The notes under the pieces were generated by a model. It made no database searches. It saw only the letters and a list, made by a program, of their open reading frames with translations, and was not told where the DNA came from. The translations under genes were made by a program, and so were the position numbers. A stretch of 64,000 nucleotides of DNA from BPGX01 sp035405785 (GTDB lineage: Bacteria > Bacteroidota > Bacteroidia > B-17B0 > Aurantibacillaceae): the NCBI GenBank assembly GCA_035405785.1, contig DAONJS010000001.1:62001-126000 (forward strand). Reading direction: 5' to 3'. Every line of letters starts with the position of its first letter. Within the stretch, counting starts at the first letter, position 1. Positions 1 through 9,100 of this stretch are shown piece after piece.

Positions 1-14
1 AAATTGAAAAGGGA

Positions 15-509
15 ATGAGTAACATAAAAATTACAAATAACGGCGGCGTTTATACTTTATATTCTGAACAAATAATTCATCAATCAATAGAAAAAGTTTG
101 GGAATTTTTTTCTCGTCCTGAGAATTTACAACAAATGACACCTGATGATTTGAATTTTGAAATCATCTTTATGCCTAAAAGGTTATATGAAGGTATGTTT
201 ATTACTTACAAAATTGAAATTTTTCCGCTCATTAAAACTAAATGGGTAACTGAAATAACGAAAATTGTTGATGAACACTACTTTATTGATGAACAAAGAG
301 TAGGTCCTTATTCAATATGGCATCATGAGCATCATTTTCAAAAATTAAGTGACAATCAAGTAAAAATGATTGATATTGTTCACTTCAAAATTCCATTAGG
401 CATTTTAGGAAAAATGGCTTATGTTGCATTTGTGAGAAAAAAATTACTACATATATTTCAATTTAGATACAATTTTGTAGAAAAATATTTCAATAATTAT
501 TCAAAATAA
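15..509 (+). CDS. SRPBCC-family (START-like) protein
   Basis: A 164-residue soluble protein with the hydrophobic ligand-binding SRPBCC pattern: an N-terminal strand (VYTLYSEQIIHQSIEKVWEF), the 'FFSRPENLQQMTP' segment near residues 32-43 seen in this family, a central 'GPYSIWHHEHHF' strand near 97-108 and a long amphipathic C-terminal helix. The molecular function is unknown. It converges on the photolyase gene with a 1-bp gap. In many Bacteroidota this family lies beside a photolyase and a TIGR01777 epimerase, exactly the set found here, so a linked role in light-related or stress physiology is plausible but inferred. The ATG at 15 is the first in frame; only 14 bases lie before it, so a slightly longer form cannot be excluded. 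Confidence 0.8.
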   Translation: MSNIKITNNGGVYTLYSEQIIHQSIEKVWEFFSRPENLQQMTPDDLNFEIIFMPKRLYEGMFITYKIEIFPLIKTKWVTEITKIVDEHYFIDEQRVGPYSIWHHEHHFQKLSDNQVKMIDIVHFKIPLGILGKMAYVAFVRKKLLHIFQFRYNFVEKYFNNYSK

Positions 510-510
510 T

Positions 511-1791
511 TTACTTTTGTAACCCCTTTTTATATACATCTAAAGCACGGTTTCTTGCAAATTTATGGTCAATAACAGGCTTGGGATAATCTAAAGTTGA
601 TAATTCTGGAATCCAATTTCTTACATATTTTCCTTCTGGGTCAAATTTTTTGAGTTGTTCATCAGGATTAAATATTCTAAAATATGGAGCGGCGTCACAG
701 CCAGTTCCTGCTGCCCATTGCCAGTTGCCATTATTTGAAGAAAGTTCGTAATCCAAAAGTTTTTCTGCAAAGTATTTTTCGCCCCATCGCCAGTCAATAA
801 GCAAATCTTTTGTTAGAAAGGATGCACAAATCATTCTTACACGATTATGCATATAGCCCGTTTCATTTAATTCTCTCATTCCAGCATCTACCATTGGAAA
901 GCCAGTTTTTCCTTGCTTCCATAGTTCAAAAAGTTTCTCATCATTTTCCCATTGGATATTGTTATATTCTTTTCTGAATGCACTATTCACAACATAAGGA
1001 AAATGATATAATATTTGCATAAAAAACTCTCGCCATATCAGTTCTGAAAGATAAGTGCTATTTGTTTTATGAGCAATATCTACAAGTTTACGAATGCTAA
1101 CAGTTCCGAATCTTAAATGTGGTCCTGCATAAGTAGTATGATTCAAGTAAGGAAAGTTTCTGTATTGATCATAGTTTTTTATAGCATCGTAGTTAATATC
1201 TTTTACTTTGATGTTAGAAGGTTTAAAACCTATTTCAGAAAGTTGAGGGAATTTATGGTTTGAATGAAATAAATTGTTAAGAAGTTTTTCAGACGGATAA
1301 AAAGATAATTTTTGATTTGTAAAAAGTTGTAACCATTTATTTTTGTAATGAGTAAATACAGTATAAGGTGATTTATTATTTTTTAGAACTTCATCTTTTG
1401 CAAATATTACTTGGTCTTTGAATGAATGAAAAGAAACACCTTTTTCATTTATTATTTCTTTAATTTGATTATCTCTTTTAATAGCGTATGGTTCATAATC
1501 TTCATTTGTAAAAACTGATTCTAAATCTGAATATTCATTTAATATTTTTCTAAAAACATTTTCTGGTTTGTCTAAATAAACTTTCAAAGATGAATTATAC
1601 TTCCTTAATTCTTTATCAATTTTTTGTAGATGTTGATATATGAAATAAACTCTTGCATCATCTTTTGGTAATTCTGAAAGAATATTTGTATCAAATATAA
1701 AAATAGGTTGGACATTGCTTTTTTGCAGAGCATAATAAAGTCCAGCATTATCTTCTAATCTTAAATCTCTTCTAAACCAAAATATATTCAT
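511..1791 (-). CDS. phr: cryptochrome/deoxyribodipyrimidine photolyase
   Basis: Predicted light-driven repair of cyclobutane pyrimidine dimers using FAD. The 426 residues begin with the family signature MNIFWFRRDLRLEDN, followed by the Rossmann-like antenna domain (about 1-130) and the helical FAD domain. The block at residues 351-375, with NGNWQW, AAGTGCDAAPYFRIFNP and the Trp357/Trp359 pair, is diagnostic of class I photolyases. 'LIWREFFMQILYHFP' matches the conserved FAD-contact helix. The start codon overlaps the stop of the upstream epimerase gene (ATGA at 1788-1791), so the two are translationally coupled. Whether it is a strict CPD photolyase or a 6-4 or cryptochrome type cannot be settled by eye; the pattern favours CPD. 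Confidence 0.93.
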   Translation of the reverse strand: MNIFWFRRDLRLEDNAGLYYALQKSNVQPIFIFDTNILSELPKDDARVYFIYQHLQKIDKELRKYNSSLKVYLDKPENVFRKILNEYSDLESVFTNEDYEPYAIKRDNQIKEIINEKGVSFHSFKDQVIFAKDEVLKNNKSPYTVFTHYKNKWLQLFTNQKLSFYPSEKLLNNLFHSNHKFPQLSEIGFKPSNIKVKDINYDAIKNYDQYRNFPYLNHTTYAGPHLRFGTVSIRKLVDIAHKTNSTYLSELIWREFFMQILYHFPYVVNSAFRKEYNNIQWENDEKLFELWKQGKTGFPMVDAGMRELNETGYMHNRVRMICASFLTKDLLIDWRWGEKYFAEKLLDYELSSNNGNWQWAAGTGCDAAPYFRIFNPDEQLKKFDPEGKYVRNWIPELSTLDYPKPVIDHKFARNRALDVYKKGLQK

Positions 1792-2675
1792 AAGAAATAA
1801 TTTATATCTGTAATTTTATATTCAAAACCAAGTTTTCTAATTTTTTCATTAGAAACTCTTGTGCCTTCTAAAAGCATAATACTTTTTTCGCCCAGAGAGA
1901 TATTTAATAAAAATGGAGGAACATTGAAATTGAAAAATGGCTTGAATTTTTTTGAAAAAATATCTGATAACTGGTTATAAGTAACTTGAGATTCCAAATT
2001 TGTAACACAATTAAATGTTCCATTCAAATTATAATTCATTGCAAATATTAATTGATTAACCACATCTTCTAAGCCTACCCAAGGTATCCATTGTTTACCA
2101 TTACCTATAATTATTCCAATTTTGAAATAATAGGATTTTAATAATTTTGGTAATGCGCCTTCTTTCTTATCAAACACAATTCCAAATCTATGAATAGATA
2201 CATTTTCGGAGATGTTGTTTGTTTTAAATTCATTAGCGGCATTTTCCCATTGTTGACAAGTGGTGCTTAAAAAGTCATTTTTTTGAGGAGGTGTTGATTC
2301 ATCAAAAACTTTATCAGAAGTTACTGCTCCGTAATATCCCACTGCAGATGCAGATATAAAGTGTTTTATTTTTTGGTGTCTGTTTTGTAATGTTTTTAAT
2401 AAGAGCTTTGCAGATAATACTCTACTTTCAAGAATTTCCTTTTTTCTCAAATCAGTCCATGCTTTGTCTGCGATATTAGCACCTGCAAGATGAAAAATAA
2501 CTTCTACATCATTTAGTGCATTCTCATCAATTTCACTTTTAGAAGGATTCCAGTAAAAGTAAGGATACTCTTTTTTAGTAATGCTTAAAAAAACAACTTC
2601 ATTATCATTTTTAATAAGTTTATCACTTAAATGTTTTGAAATTAATCCAGTCCCCGTAATTAAAATTTTTGGCAT
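1788..2675 (-). CDS. TIGR01777-family NAD-dependent epimerase/oxidoreductase
   Basis: A 295-residue extended short-chain dehydrogenase of the TIGR01777 (YfcH-like) family. The nucleotide-binding start is MPKILITGTGLISKHL, a slightly degenerate GxGxxG (the last glycine is Ser). The family landmarks 'VIFHLAGANIADKAW', 'SASAVGYYGA' (catalytic Tyr region) and the C-terminal 'LLEGTRVSNEKIRKLGFEY' are all present. Its substrate is unknown. It is the first gene of a two-gene minus-strand unit with the photolyase, overlapping it by 4 bp. The substituted Gly is the only oddity; because the rest of the fold is intact I take it as a functional enzyme. Confidence 0.88.
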   Translation of the reverse strand: MPKILITGTGLISKHLSDKLIKNDNEVVFLSITKKEYPYFYWNPSKSEIDENALNDVEVIFHLAGANIADKAWTDLRKKEILESRVLSAKLLLKTLQNRHQKIKHFISASAVGYYGAVTSDKVFDESTPPQKNDFLSTTCQQWENAANEFKTNNISENVSIHRFGIVFDKKEGALPKLLKSYYFKIGIIIGNGKQWIPWVGLEDVVNQLIFAMNYNLNGTFNCVTNLESQVTYNQLSDIFSKKFKPFFNFNVPPFLLNISLGEKSIMLLEGTRVSNEKIRKLGFEYKITDINYFL

Positions 2676-2759
2676 AATTTTTTTGTGGTGAAAATATCTA
2701 TTTTAATTGTAAAACTTATATTTTAATTTTGTTAATTATTTAAACAAAAAACTTTTTAT

Positions 2760-2767
2760 TACCTTTG
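2760..2767 (+). promoter_or_regulatory. -7 promoter box for the GT2 gene
   Basis: TACCTTTG matches the Bacteroidota -7 consensus TAnnTTTG. It ends 15 bp before the GTG start at 2783, implying a leader of roughly 10 nt. No TTG is seen at the expected -33 distance. Confidence 0.55.
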
Positions 2768-2782
2768 CCATAAATAAAAAAT

Positions 2783-3694
2783 GTGCCAGAAATATCAGTT
2801 GTAATTCCTTTGTATAACTCTGAAAATTGTATTGAAAGATTGGTAGAAAAATTATCAGATGGTTTAAATAATTTCAATTTTGAAATAATTTTAGTAGATG
2901 ATAATAGTTCAGATAAAACATGGGAAAATGTAAAAATAATTAAACAAAGGTATTCAGATAAAATAAAAGCCATCCGTTTATCCAGAAATTATGGACAACA
3001 AAAATCTACATTTTGTGGTTTGTCAAAATCTTCTGGAGACATTGTCATTACTATAGATGATGATTTATCGCATCCTATTGAACATTTACCCAAATTGATA
3101 GAAAAATTCAAAATTGAAAGAAAAGAAATTTTATATGTAGTTCCTGAAAAGTATCATTATCCGTGGTATAGAAAACTTCTATCTGATATTTATAAAAGAA
3201 TTTCACGCTATGAAAACCCTGATGCAGGTAAAGGTTCAAGTTTCAGAATAATGTCAAAAAAGTTGGTGGATTCAATTTTAAAACATTCCTCACATTTAAT
3301 TGTAATAGACGAATTAATATTATGGTATACTCAAGAGATTGATGCAGTTGTTTTGAATTTTCATCCATCGCAAAAATCAAAGAGTAGTTATAGTTACAAA
3401 AGATTATTTCAATTATCTAAATCTACATTAATGATAAGCACTACTATGCCCTTGATACTTGTAAAAATGCTTGGGTTTGTAGTGTCTGGATTAAGTTTTT
3501 TGGCAGGTGTTTATTATTTAATTCAAAAACTTGTATTTCATCATGCTGAAAAAGGATATACATCTATCATTGTGAGTATATTGTTTGGAGTGGGTTTGAT
3601 ATTATTTTCTTTGGGCGTGATTGGAGAATACATTGCTTTCATTTTAATGGATATTCACAGGAAACCGCCATTCCATATTAAAGAGGAGTTATGA
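2783..3694 (+). CDS. family 2 glycosyltransferase with C-terminal membrane segments
   Basis: A 303-residue GT-A fold enzyme of the polyprenyl-phosphate sugar transferase type (GtrB/ArnC/DPM1-like). It starts PEISVVIPLYNSE, has 'ILVDDNSSDKTWE' near residues 36-48, the 'IDDDLSHP' metal-binding DxD region near 89-96, and two hydrophobic helices in the last 80 residues, so it is likely inner-membrane bound and moves a sugar from a nucleotide donor to a lipid carrier. The start is GTG; an ATG overlaps it two bases upstream in another frame. Its stop overlaps the ATG of the GNAT gene (ATGA at 3691-3694), so the pair forms an operon, probably for modification of a surface glycan. Confidence 0.9.
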   Translation: MPEISVVIPLYNSENCIERLVEKLSDGLNNFNFEIILVDDNSSDKTWENVKIIKQRYSDKIKAIRLSRNYGQQKSTFCGLSKSSGDIVITIDDDLSHPIEHLPKLIEKFKIERKEILYVVPEKYHYPWYRKLLSDIYKRISRYENPDAGKGSSFRIMSKKLVDSILKHSSHLIVIDELILWYTQEIDAVVLNFHPSQKSKSSYSYKRLFQLSKSTLMISTTMPLILVKMLGFVVSGLSFLAGVYYLIQKLVFHHAEKGYTSIIVSILFGVGLILFSLGVIGEYIAFILMDIHRKPPFHIKEEL

Positions 3695-4308
3695 TTGTAA
3701 AACAGTATGGTGTAACTTATTACAGAGTAAAAGAAGAACATCTGGAATTAATTCGTTATTGGAGAAATAAGCCCTTCATAAGGAATACTATGCAATTTCA
3801 AGAATATATTACGCCTGAAATGCAAAGAAAATGGTTTGAAAAGATAAATAATAAATGCAACTATTATTTTGTAATTGAATACGATGACAAAAAAATTGGA
3901 TTGATTAATTGTAAAGATACTGATGAAAACAGAGTAGCAGAAGGAGGAATTTTTTTATGGGAAACATCTTATTGGAACACACAAGTGCCCGCTTATGCGG
4001 CATTAACAATGCTGGAAGCAGTGTTTGAAAAATTTCAATCTGGAGATACTTCTATTGTTACAGTTCTTAAGACAAATCAACATGCATTGCAGTTTAATAA
4101 ACTTTTAGGATATAAAATTTACTATGAAGATGATAAGGTTTATAAATTAAAACTCACTATTGATGATTATTTTTCACAAACATATAAACTCAAAAAAGCC
4201 GCACAAATTTCTGTTGGAAAAGAATTGTCTGAAATAAAAATCATTGCTGAACCCTCGCCATTATTAGATGATAAAATTAACGAGTATTTATTGAAAGAAA
4301 AAATTTAA
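3691..4308 (+). CDS. GNAT-family acetyltransferase
   Basis: A 205-residue protein resembling the PseH/RimJ-like branch of GNAT acetyltransferases. 'WRNKPFIRNTMQF' near residues 25-37 and 'KTNQHALQFNKLLGYK' near 127-142 match the typical N-terminal helix and the acetyl-CoA-site helix. Translational coupling with the upstream GT2 gene suggests it acetylates an amino sugar or sugar nucleotide used for surface glycan synthesis; that substrate is inferred. About 45 residues follow the GNAT core with no recognised domain. The gene ends convergently with its neighbour so that both stop codons share the TTAA at 4305-4308. Confidence 0.8.
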   Translation: MIVKQYGVTYYRVKEEHLELIRYWRNKPFIRNTMQFQEYITPEMQRKWFEKINNKCNYYFVIEYDDKKIGLINCKDTDENRVAEGGIFLWETSYWNTQVPAYAALTMLEAVFEKFQSGDTSIVTVLKTNQHALQFNKLLGYKIYYEDDKVYKLKLTIDDYFSQTYKLKKAAQISVGKELSEIKIIAEPSPLLDDKINEYLLKEKI

Positions 4309-4835
4309 TTTGAGGATAATTGAGAAGAATCTGAATCTGTATTTGCATTAATAGCGTTCAACTTTTCACTTTCTCTTAAAGCATAAAAATACATTCCTGC
4401 AAATAAAATATCAAATGCAAGTAACACAAATGTATAGGCGATAAGTGACTTTTCTCCACCAAACATGATATTGTATTTGCTGTAATCTTCCCATGTAAAA
4501 ATACTCAATACATAGGGCATAAACTCTGCAAATAAATAAATATACCAGCCCACTTTTTTAAGTTGCCACATCAAAATGACACTAACTCCTGAAATAATAA
4601 GAAACAACAAACTTACATAAGGCATTATTTTGAAATATTTATTAGTTTCATATTCATAAGCCATATCTCTCATTTTTTCTGCCATTTCAGGTTTAATTGA
4701 TTCAAATTTTTCAGCATTCTTTAATAATTCTTCTTTTGGGTCTTTAATGATGTTCATGGTCAAAGAAAAAAGTTGTAAGAAAATTGAAATCAAAGAAGCG
4801 ATAAATAAATAACGAAGTAATGGGTGTTTATTCAT
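4305..4835 (-). CDS. four-helix membrane protein of unknown function
   Basis: A 176-residue protein with four clear hydrophobic stretches (about residues 8-28, 70-90, 95-112 and 130-152). A charged soluble loop rich in Glu, Lys and Met (about 31-66) separates the first two. The C-terminus is Asn/Ser/Asp-rich. I do not recognise a family. It looks like a small inner-membrane protein similar to the DoxX-like or unnamed four-TM proteins often found singly in Bacteroidota. The ATG at 4835 is the first in frame and directly precedes the hydrophobic start. Confidence 0.65.
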   Translation of the reverse strand: MNKHPLLRYLFIASLISIFLQLFSLTMNIIKDPKEELLKNAEKFESIKPEMAEKMRDMAYEYETNKYFKIMPYVSLLFLIISGVSVILMWQLKKVGWYIYLFAEFMPYVLSIFTWEDYSKYNIMFGGEKSLIAYTFVLLAFDILFAGMYFYALRESEKLNAINANTDSDSSQLSSN

Positions 4836-4917
4836 AAAATTTTTTTGGCGAAGGTAGGGAAAAATTTATTTTTTTCATATAGTGTTTTGTTTAAAAAAGG
4901 TGTCATAAAAGTTACGA

Positions 4918-6390
4918 TTAAAATTTAATTATTCTAATTTCTTTAATTGATTTAATTTCATTTGGTAAATTTTCATTGTCATATAAAAATACAGAGTATC
5001 CTTCTGAGATTAATTTTTTAATTGTAAGTTTATCAGGAATATGGGAATATACAATTAAGTTAGTATAAAACATTGCTTCAATTGGCTTTTCGTAATTAAA
5101 TAAAATACCATTAGTATAATTAATTCTTTTTAATTCTTTTACCCATTTTGGATTTCTGTTTGTATTAAATGGTTTAATTCTTTCAATCATATAACGAAAT
5201 GGTAAAATAATTATTAGTATTTGTATTAAACTAAGAACTCTCTTAATATTATATTTTTTATTCAAATAAAATATGTCAAAGAAAAATTCTGATGTTATCA
5301 TAAATAATGCAGGTGAAGTAAAAAGAATAAATCCTTGCATTTTAGTTTTTGCAAATGAAAAGATTATTATGGGAATAAATATCCAAACAAAAATTGCTAC
5401 TCTTTTTTTATCATTTATATTATCGTATAATTTCCTTAAAAAATATAAAATTGGTAAATAAATTATTTCACCATAATTAATTCTTATTTTATTTAGATAA
5501 TAAAAAATAGAACCAGTCCTTTCTTCAAGAACTTCAGTGAAGTGCTTTAAATTAAATAACATTTCATAAATAAATTCTTTTGGATATTTAATATAAGTAT
5601 AAATTTGCCATGGTATAAACACAATTATACAAACCAACAATAGAATAAATATTTGAACAAATATTTGTTTAAAATTATATTTATTAGAATCTAATGCCAA
5701 TAAAAACCAAATTGGGAATATAATTAATGCTATTAACCATTTTGTTAATATAGCCGACCCAATACTTATTCCAGCGATAATTAAATATAATGGCTTTTGA
5801 TTTCTTAAATAAAGAATATTAAAATAAATTGCTAATTCAATGAAAAACAAAAAGAATATATCAATATGATCTGTTGCTACTCTTCCTGCTGTTAATTCAA
5901 TTATTAATCCGTTTATAGCAAATAATAAAGATGAAAGATACCCTACTTTAATGTTGAATAAATATGTTCCAATGTAAAATGTAAGATAAATTGCTAAAGA
6001 ACTTACTAAAATTGATGGCAATCTTAAGGCGATTTCATTTATGCCAAATAACCACATGCTTAAAGCCATAATCCACAATGGCATTGGTTGCTTGTGTAAC
6101 CAAATATGATTTGCAGTCCAGTTTTTATAATCATAAGGTAAAACAGGATTATCATATAAAGTAGGTTTAAATGGGTGTTTAATTAAGTTTTTTGCAACAA
6201 GTGCATGATATCTTTCGTCCCATTCATGTAAATAAAAATCAAAAGATGTATAAATTCTCAATACTAATCCACCTAAAATAACCAATACTATTGAATATGT
6301 TATTTTGTTTCTTAAAAATAATCTCCATGACAAATAAAACAAGATGATAGAACAAAATATAATGAGTACTGATAGAATTATATCATACAT
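4918..6390 (-). CDS. GT39/ArnT-like polyprenyl-phosphate glycosyltransferase
   Basis: A 490-residue, heavily hydrophobic protein with about ten or more membrane helices. After the second helix comes 'FYLHEWDERYHALVAKNL' near residues 51-68, matching the Asp-Glu catalytic loop of GT-C fold PMT/ArnT enzymes, and then 'WLHKQPMPLWIMALSMWLFG', the family's second conserved periplasmic segment. Such enzymes transfer a sugar from a lipid-phosphate carrier to lipid A, protein or glycan on the periplasmic side. It lies near the GT2 gene, which could make the lipid-linked donor; this functional link is inferred. The C-terminal part is a shorter soluble domain with low similarity to anything I recognise. 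Confidence 0.85.
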   Translation of the reverse strand: MYDIILSVLIIFCSIILFYLSWRLFLRNKITYSIVLVILGGLVLRIYTSFDFYLHEWDERYHALVAKNLIKHPFKPTLYDNPVLPYDYKNWTANHIWLHKQPMPLWIMALSMWLFGINEIALRLPSILVSSLAIYLTFYIGTYLFNIKVGYLSSLLFAINGLIIELTAGRVATDHIDIFFLFFIELAIYFNILYLRNQKPLYLIIAGISIGSAILTKWLIALIIFPIWFLLALDSNKYNFKQIFVQIFILLLVCIIVFIPWQIYTYIKYPKEFIYEMLFNLKHFTEVLEERTGSIFYYLNKIRINYGEIIYLPILYFLRKLYDNINDKKRVAIFVWIFIPIIIFSFAKTKMQGFILFTSPALFMITSEFFFDIFYLNKKYNIKRVLSLIQILIIILPFRYMIERIKPFNTNRNPKWVKELKRINYTNGILFNYEKPIEAMFYTNLIVYSHIPDKLTIKKLISEGYSVFLYDNENLPNEIKSIKEIRIIKF

Positions 6391-6448
6391 TTAGTAAATG
6401 ATTTTTTTCACAAAATTACCAAATTTAAATTTACACCTATCAAAAAAC

Positions 6449-6456
6449 TATATTTG
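6449..6456 (+). promoter_or_regulatory. -7 promoter box for the aldehyde dehydrogenase gene
   Basis: TATATTTG is an exact TAnnTTTG match ending 7 bp before the ATG at 6464, so the transcript would have almost no leader. This decides the start in favour of 6464 over the in-frame ATG at 6398. Confidence 0.65.
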
Positions 6457-6463
6457 CCGCTGT

Positions 6464-7885
6464 ATGGAAACTAAAGCATTTTACTTAAATGGCACATTTG
6501 TAAAAACTGAACAAAGTATTCCTGTTATCAATCCTTTTGATAATTCAATAATTGCAAATGTATCTATTGCATCGCCATCAATGATAGAACAGGCCATTAT
6601 TTCTGCTCATCAATCTTTTTCCAAAACCAAACAACTTTCTTCTTATCAAAGATATTCAATTCTTTTTCAAATTGCACAAGAAATAGAAAAACAAAAAGAA
6701 CTGTTTGCTCAAACTATTTCTTTAGAATCTGCAAAACCATATAAATACGCCATTGCAGAAGTTCAAAGGGCTATTCAAACATTTACCATTGCTGCTGAAG
6801 AAGCCAAAAGATTATCATATGAATATTTTGATTTAGATACAACACCCGATGAATTGCCTCTTGAAGCACTTGTTAAAAGATTTCCTGTTGGCGTAGTGCT
6901 TGCTATTACACCATTTAATTTTCCACTTAATCTTGTTGCTCATAAAATTGCACCTGCTATTGCATCTGGATGTCCATTTATATTAAAGCCCGCATCTAAA
7001 ACGCCACTTACAGCATTGTTGTTAGCAGAGATTATTCATAAAACACCTTGGCCAAAAGAAGCCGCATCTGTATTGCCTTGCAAGAGTTCAGATTTTGAAA
7101 AATATATCAATCATCCATTAGTATCAAAAGTTTCATTTACAGGTTCACCGCAAGTGGGTTGGAAAATCAAGCAATTAGCACCATCAAAAAAAGTTACTCT
7201 TGAATTAGGAGGCAACGCGGCTACTATTATTACTGATAGTGTAGATGTATCTAAAATTATCAATCATTGTGTCGTGGGTGCATTTGCGTATAGTGGACAG
7301 GTATGTATTCACACACAAAGATTTTTTGTTCATCCAGATTTATACTCAACATTTTTAGACGCACTTACAGAAAAAGCAAAGCAATTAAAATATGGCAATC
7401 CACTTGATAAAGACACAGATATATCAGTAATGATTGATGAAGAAAATGCTATTCGCACCGAAGAATGGATAAATGAGGCCATTCAAAAAGGAGCAAAAGT
7501 GTTTTTAAGCGGACAGCGTCAAAAAAATTATCATCCGCCTGTAATACTTACAAATACTGATAATTCAATGAAAGTTTATTCAGAAGAAGTGTTTGCACCT
7601 GTTGTATGTGTTGAAAAATATAACGGAGATATAAAAGATGCTGTAGAAAAAGTCAATGATTCAAAATATGGATTACAATGCGGTGTATTTACAAATTCTA
7701 TCAAAGAACTTAATTACTGCTTTGAAAATATAAAATGTGGTGGAATCATACACAACGCAACTTCTATTTTAAGATTAGATGCAATGCCTTATGGAGGTAT
7801 AAAAGAAAGTGGATTTGGCAGAGAAGGTGTTCGTTATGCTATTCTAGAAATGACAGAACCAAAATTATTATTAAAAGAAAAATAA
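6464..7885 (+). CDS. NAD(P)-dependent aldehyde dehydrogenase
   Basis: A 473-residue aldehyde dehydrogenase that would oxidise an aldehyde to the acid. Key residues are visible: Asn152 in TPFNFPLN, the NAD-site motif FTGSPQVG (225-232), general base Glu247 in LELGGN, and the nucleophile Cys281 in SGQVCIHTQR. The GQVC(I/T)xxQR form resembles the lactaldehyde or non-phosphorylating glyceraldehyde-3-phosphate dehydrogenase branch; the substrate is not assignable. The family start is METKAFYLNGTFV, just after a -7 promoter box, so the 22 residues encoded upstream in frame are rejected. An alpha/beta hydrolase follows after 1 bp. Confidence 0.9.
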   Translation: METKAFYLNGTFVKTEQSIPVINPFDNSIIANVSIASPSMIEQAIISAHQSFSKTKQLSSYQRYSILFQIAQEIEKQKELFAQTISLESAKPYKYAIAEVQRAIQTFTIAAEEAKRLSYEYFDLDTTPDELPLEALVKRFPVGVVLAITPFNFPLNLVAHKIAPAIASGCPFILKPASKTPLTALLLAEIIHKTPWPKEAASVLPCKSSDFEKYINHPLVSKVSFTGSPQVGWKIKQLAPSKKVTLELGGNAATIITDSVDVSKIINHCVVGAFAYSGQVCIHTQRFFVHPDLYSTFLDALTEKAKQLKYGNPLDKDTDISVMIDEENAIRTEEWINEAIQKGAKVFLSGQRQKNYHPPVILTNTDNSMKVYSEEVFAPVVCVEKYNGDIKDAVEKVNDSKYGLQCGVFTNSIKELNYCFENIKCGGIIHNATSILRLDAMPYGGIKESGFGREGVRYAILEMTEPKLLLKEK

Positions 7886-7886
7886 T

Positions 7887-8651
7887 ATGCAACTACATTT
7901 CAGAAAATTTGGGGAAGGCAAGCCACTCATTATTTTACATGGATTATTTGGTCAAAGTGATAACTGGAATACACTTGCCAAAAAATTTGCTGAACATTCT
8001 CTATCTGTTTATACAGTAGATTTAAGAAATCACGGATTATCACCTCACACCGATACCATGTCTTATTCAGAAATGGCAAATGATGTGAGAGAGTTAATTG
8101 AAACTGAAAACATTAATCAACCGATACTGTTAGGACATAGTATGGGTGGAAAAGTAGCAATGTGGTTTGATTATTTATTTCCAAACAATTTATCAAAAAT
8201 AATTGTTGTAGATATTGCACCTAAAAAATATCCGCCAGGACATACTGATGTTTTCAATGCTTTGAATGCTGTTGATTTTTTTGTTGCAAAAACACGCAAA
8301 GATGTGGAAATGCAAATTATAAAACATCTATCAAATGAGGCGGTTATTCAATTTTTATTGAAAAATGTATATTGGGAAACACCAGAAAAACTAAACTGGA
8401 GGTTTAATCTATCTGCAATAGAAAATCATTATCAAGAGATATTAAGTGCAGTCCCAGATTATTCTTCATCTACACCAGCATTGTTTATTAAAGGTGAATT
8501 ATCAAATTACATTACTAATGAAGATTTAGAGGACATTCAAAAGCGTTATCCAAACTATCATTTGGTAAGCATTCCAAAAGCAGGACATTGGGTTCATGCA
8601 GAACAGCCGCAAATATTTATGGAAGAAGTTTTGAAGTTTATTAGTATTTAA
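7887..8651 (+). CDS. alpha/beta-fold hydrolase (YbfF-like esterase)
   Basis: A 254-residue alpha/beta hydrolase. The oxyanion region is 'LHGLFGQSDNW' (about 18-28), the nucleophile elbow GHSMGGK lies near 90-96 (Ser in G-H-S-M-G), and the catalytic His sits in 'AGHWVHAEQP' near residue 234. This is the YbfF/PldB-like esterase group found in many proteobacteria and Bacteroidota, with small acyl esters as likely substrates. It follows the aldehyde dehydrogenase by 1 bp, so the two are co-transcribed. Its 3' end overlaps the convergent lipoprotein gene by 11 bp. Confidence 0.88.
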   Translation: MQLHFRKFGEGKPLIILHGLFGQSDNWNTLAKKFAEHSLSVYTVDLRNHGLSPHTDTMSYSEMANDVRELIETENINQPILLGHSMGGKVAMWFDYLFPNNLSKIIVVDIAPKKYPPGHTDVFNALNAVDFFVAKTRKDVEMQIIKHLSNEAVIQFLLKNVYWETPEKLNWRFNLSAIENHYQEILSAVPDYSSSTPALFIKGELSNYITNEDLEDIQKRYPNYHLVSIPKAGHWVHAEQPQIFMEEVLKFISI

Positions 8652-8955
8652 TATCAACCCCTTCTACATAAGGCCACCAAAATGTGTAACCGAATTTTAC
8701 ATTAACAACTGCATTGGCATCATTCTTTTTGGCTGTGGTTTTTAATTTTTTCAACAATTTTCTTTTACTTGTGAAAATCCCACCAGATGCTTCAATATAT
8801 GCTAATTCTGTGTAATTTTTGATGGGTTTTGTTATAATAAATACTTCTACATCATTTTCATCTTGTGAACTTAAAGAAGCAATTTGAGATGTAACGCAAC
8901 TATTCATAAACAGTGCTGAATTTCCTAAAATTAAGCATTTTGCAAAGGTTTTCAT
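8641..8955 (-). CDS. small putative lipoprotein of unknown function
   Basis: A 104-residue protein with an N-terminal hydrophobic segment ending FMNSC (Cys20), a plausible though atypical lipobox, so it is probably exported and lipidated. The mature part ends in 'LKKLKTTAKKNDANAVVNVKFGYTFWWPYVEGVDI', which resembles the AxxxGANAVVNV pattern of small YbjQ/heavy-metal-binding-type and related envelope stress proteins; I would not claim more than similarity. The ATG at 8955 is chosen because it begins the signal sequence; an in-frame ATG at 9009 would add 18 residues that are not signal-like. Confidence 0.65.
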   Translation of the reverse strand: MKTFAKCLILGNSALFMNSCVTSQIASLSSQDENDVEVFIITKPIKNYTELAYIEASGGIFTSKRKLLKKLKTTAKKNDANAVVNVKFGYTFWWPYVEGVDIKY

Positions 8956-9100
8956 ATTTTTGTGTTTTGTAATATTAAAAAACGATGATGAATAAAATTT
9001 AATATACAAAAAATTTATTTTAACAATGCACTATTTATTATTTTTCAACCTTGATTATTTATTTTATTTATCATCTTTATAACTTAAAAGTAAAATCTTG

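Noticed and set aside
7735..8019. 94-residue + strand frame across the aldehyde dehydrogenase/hydrolase junction
   Set aside because: Overlaps two well-supported genes in another frame and has low-complexity content.
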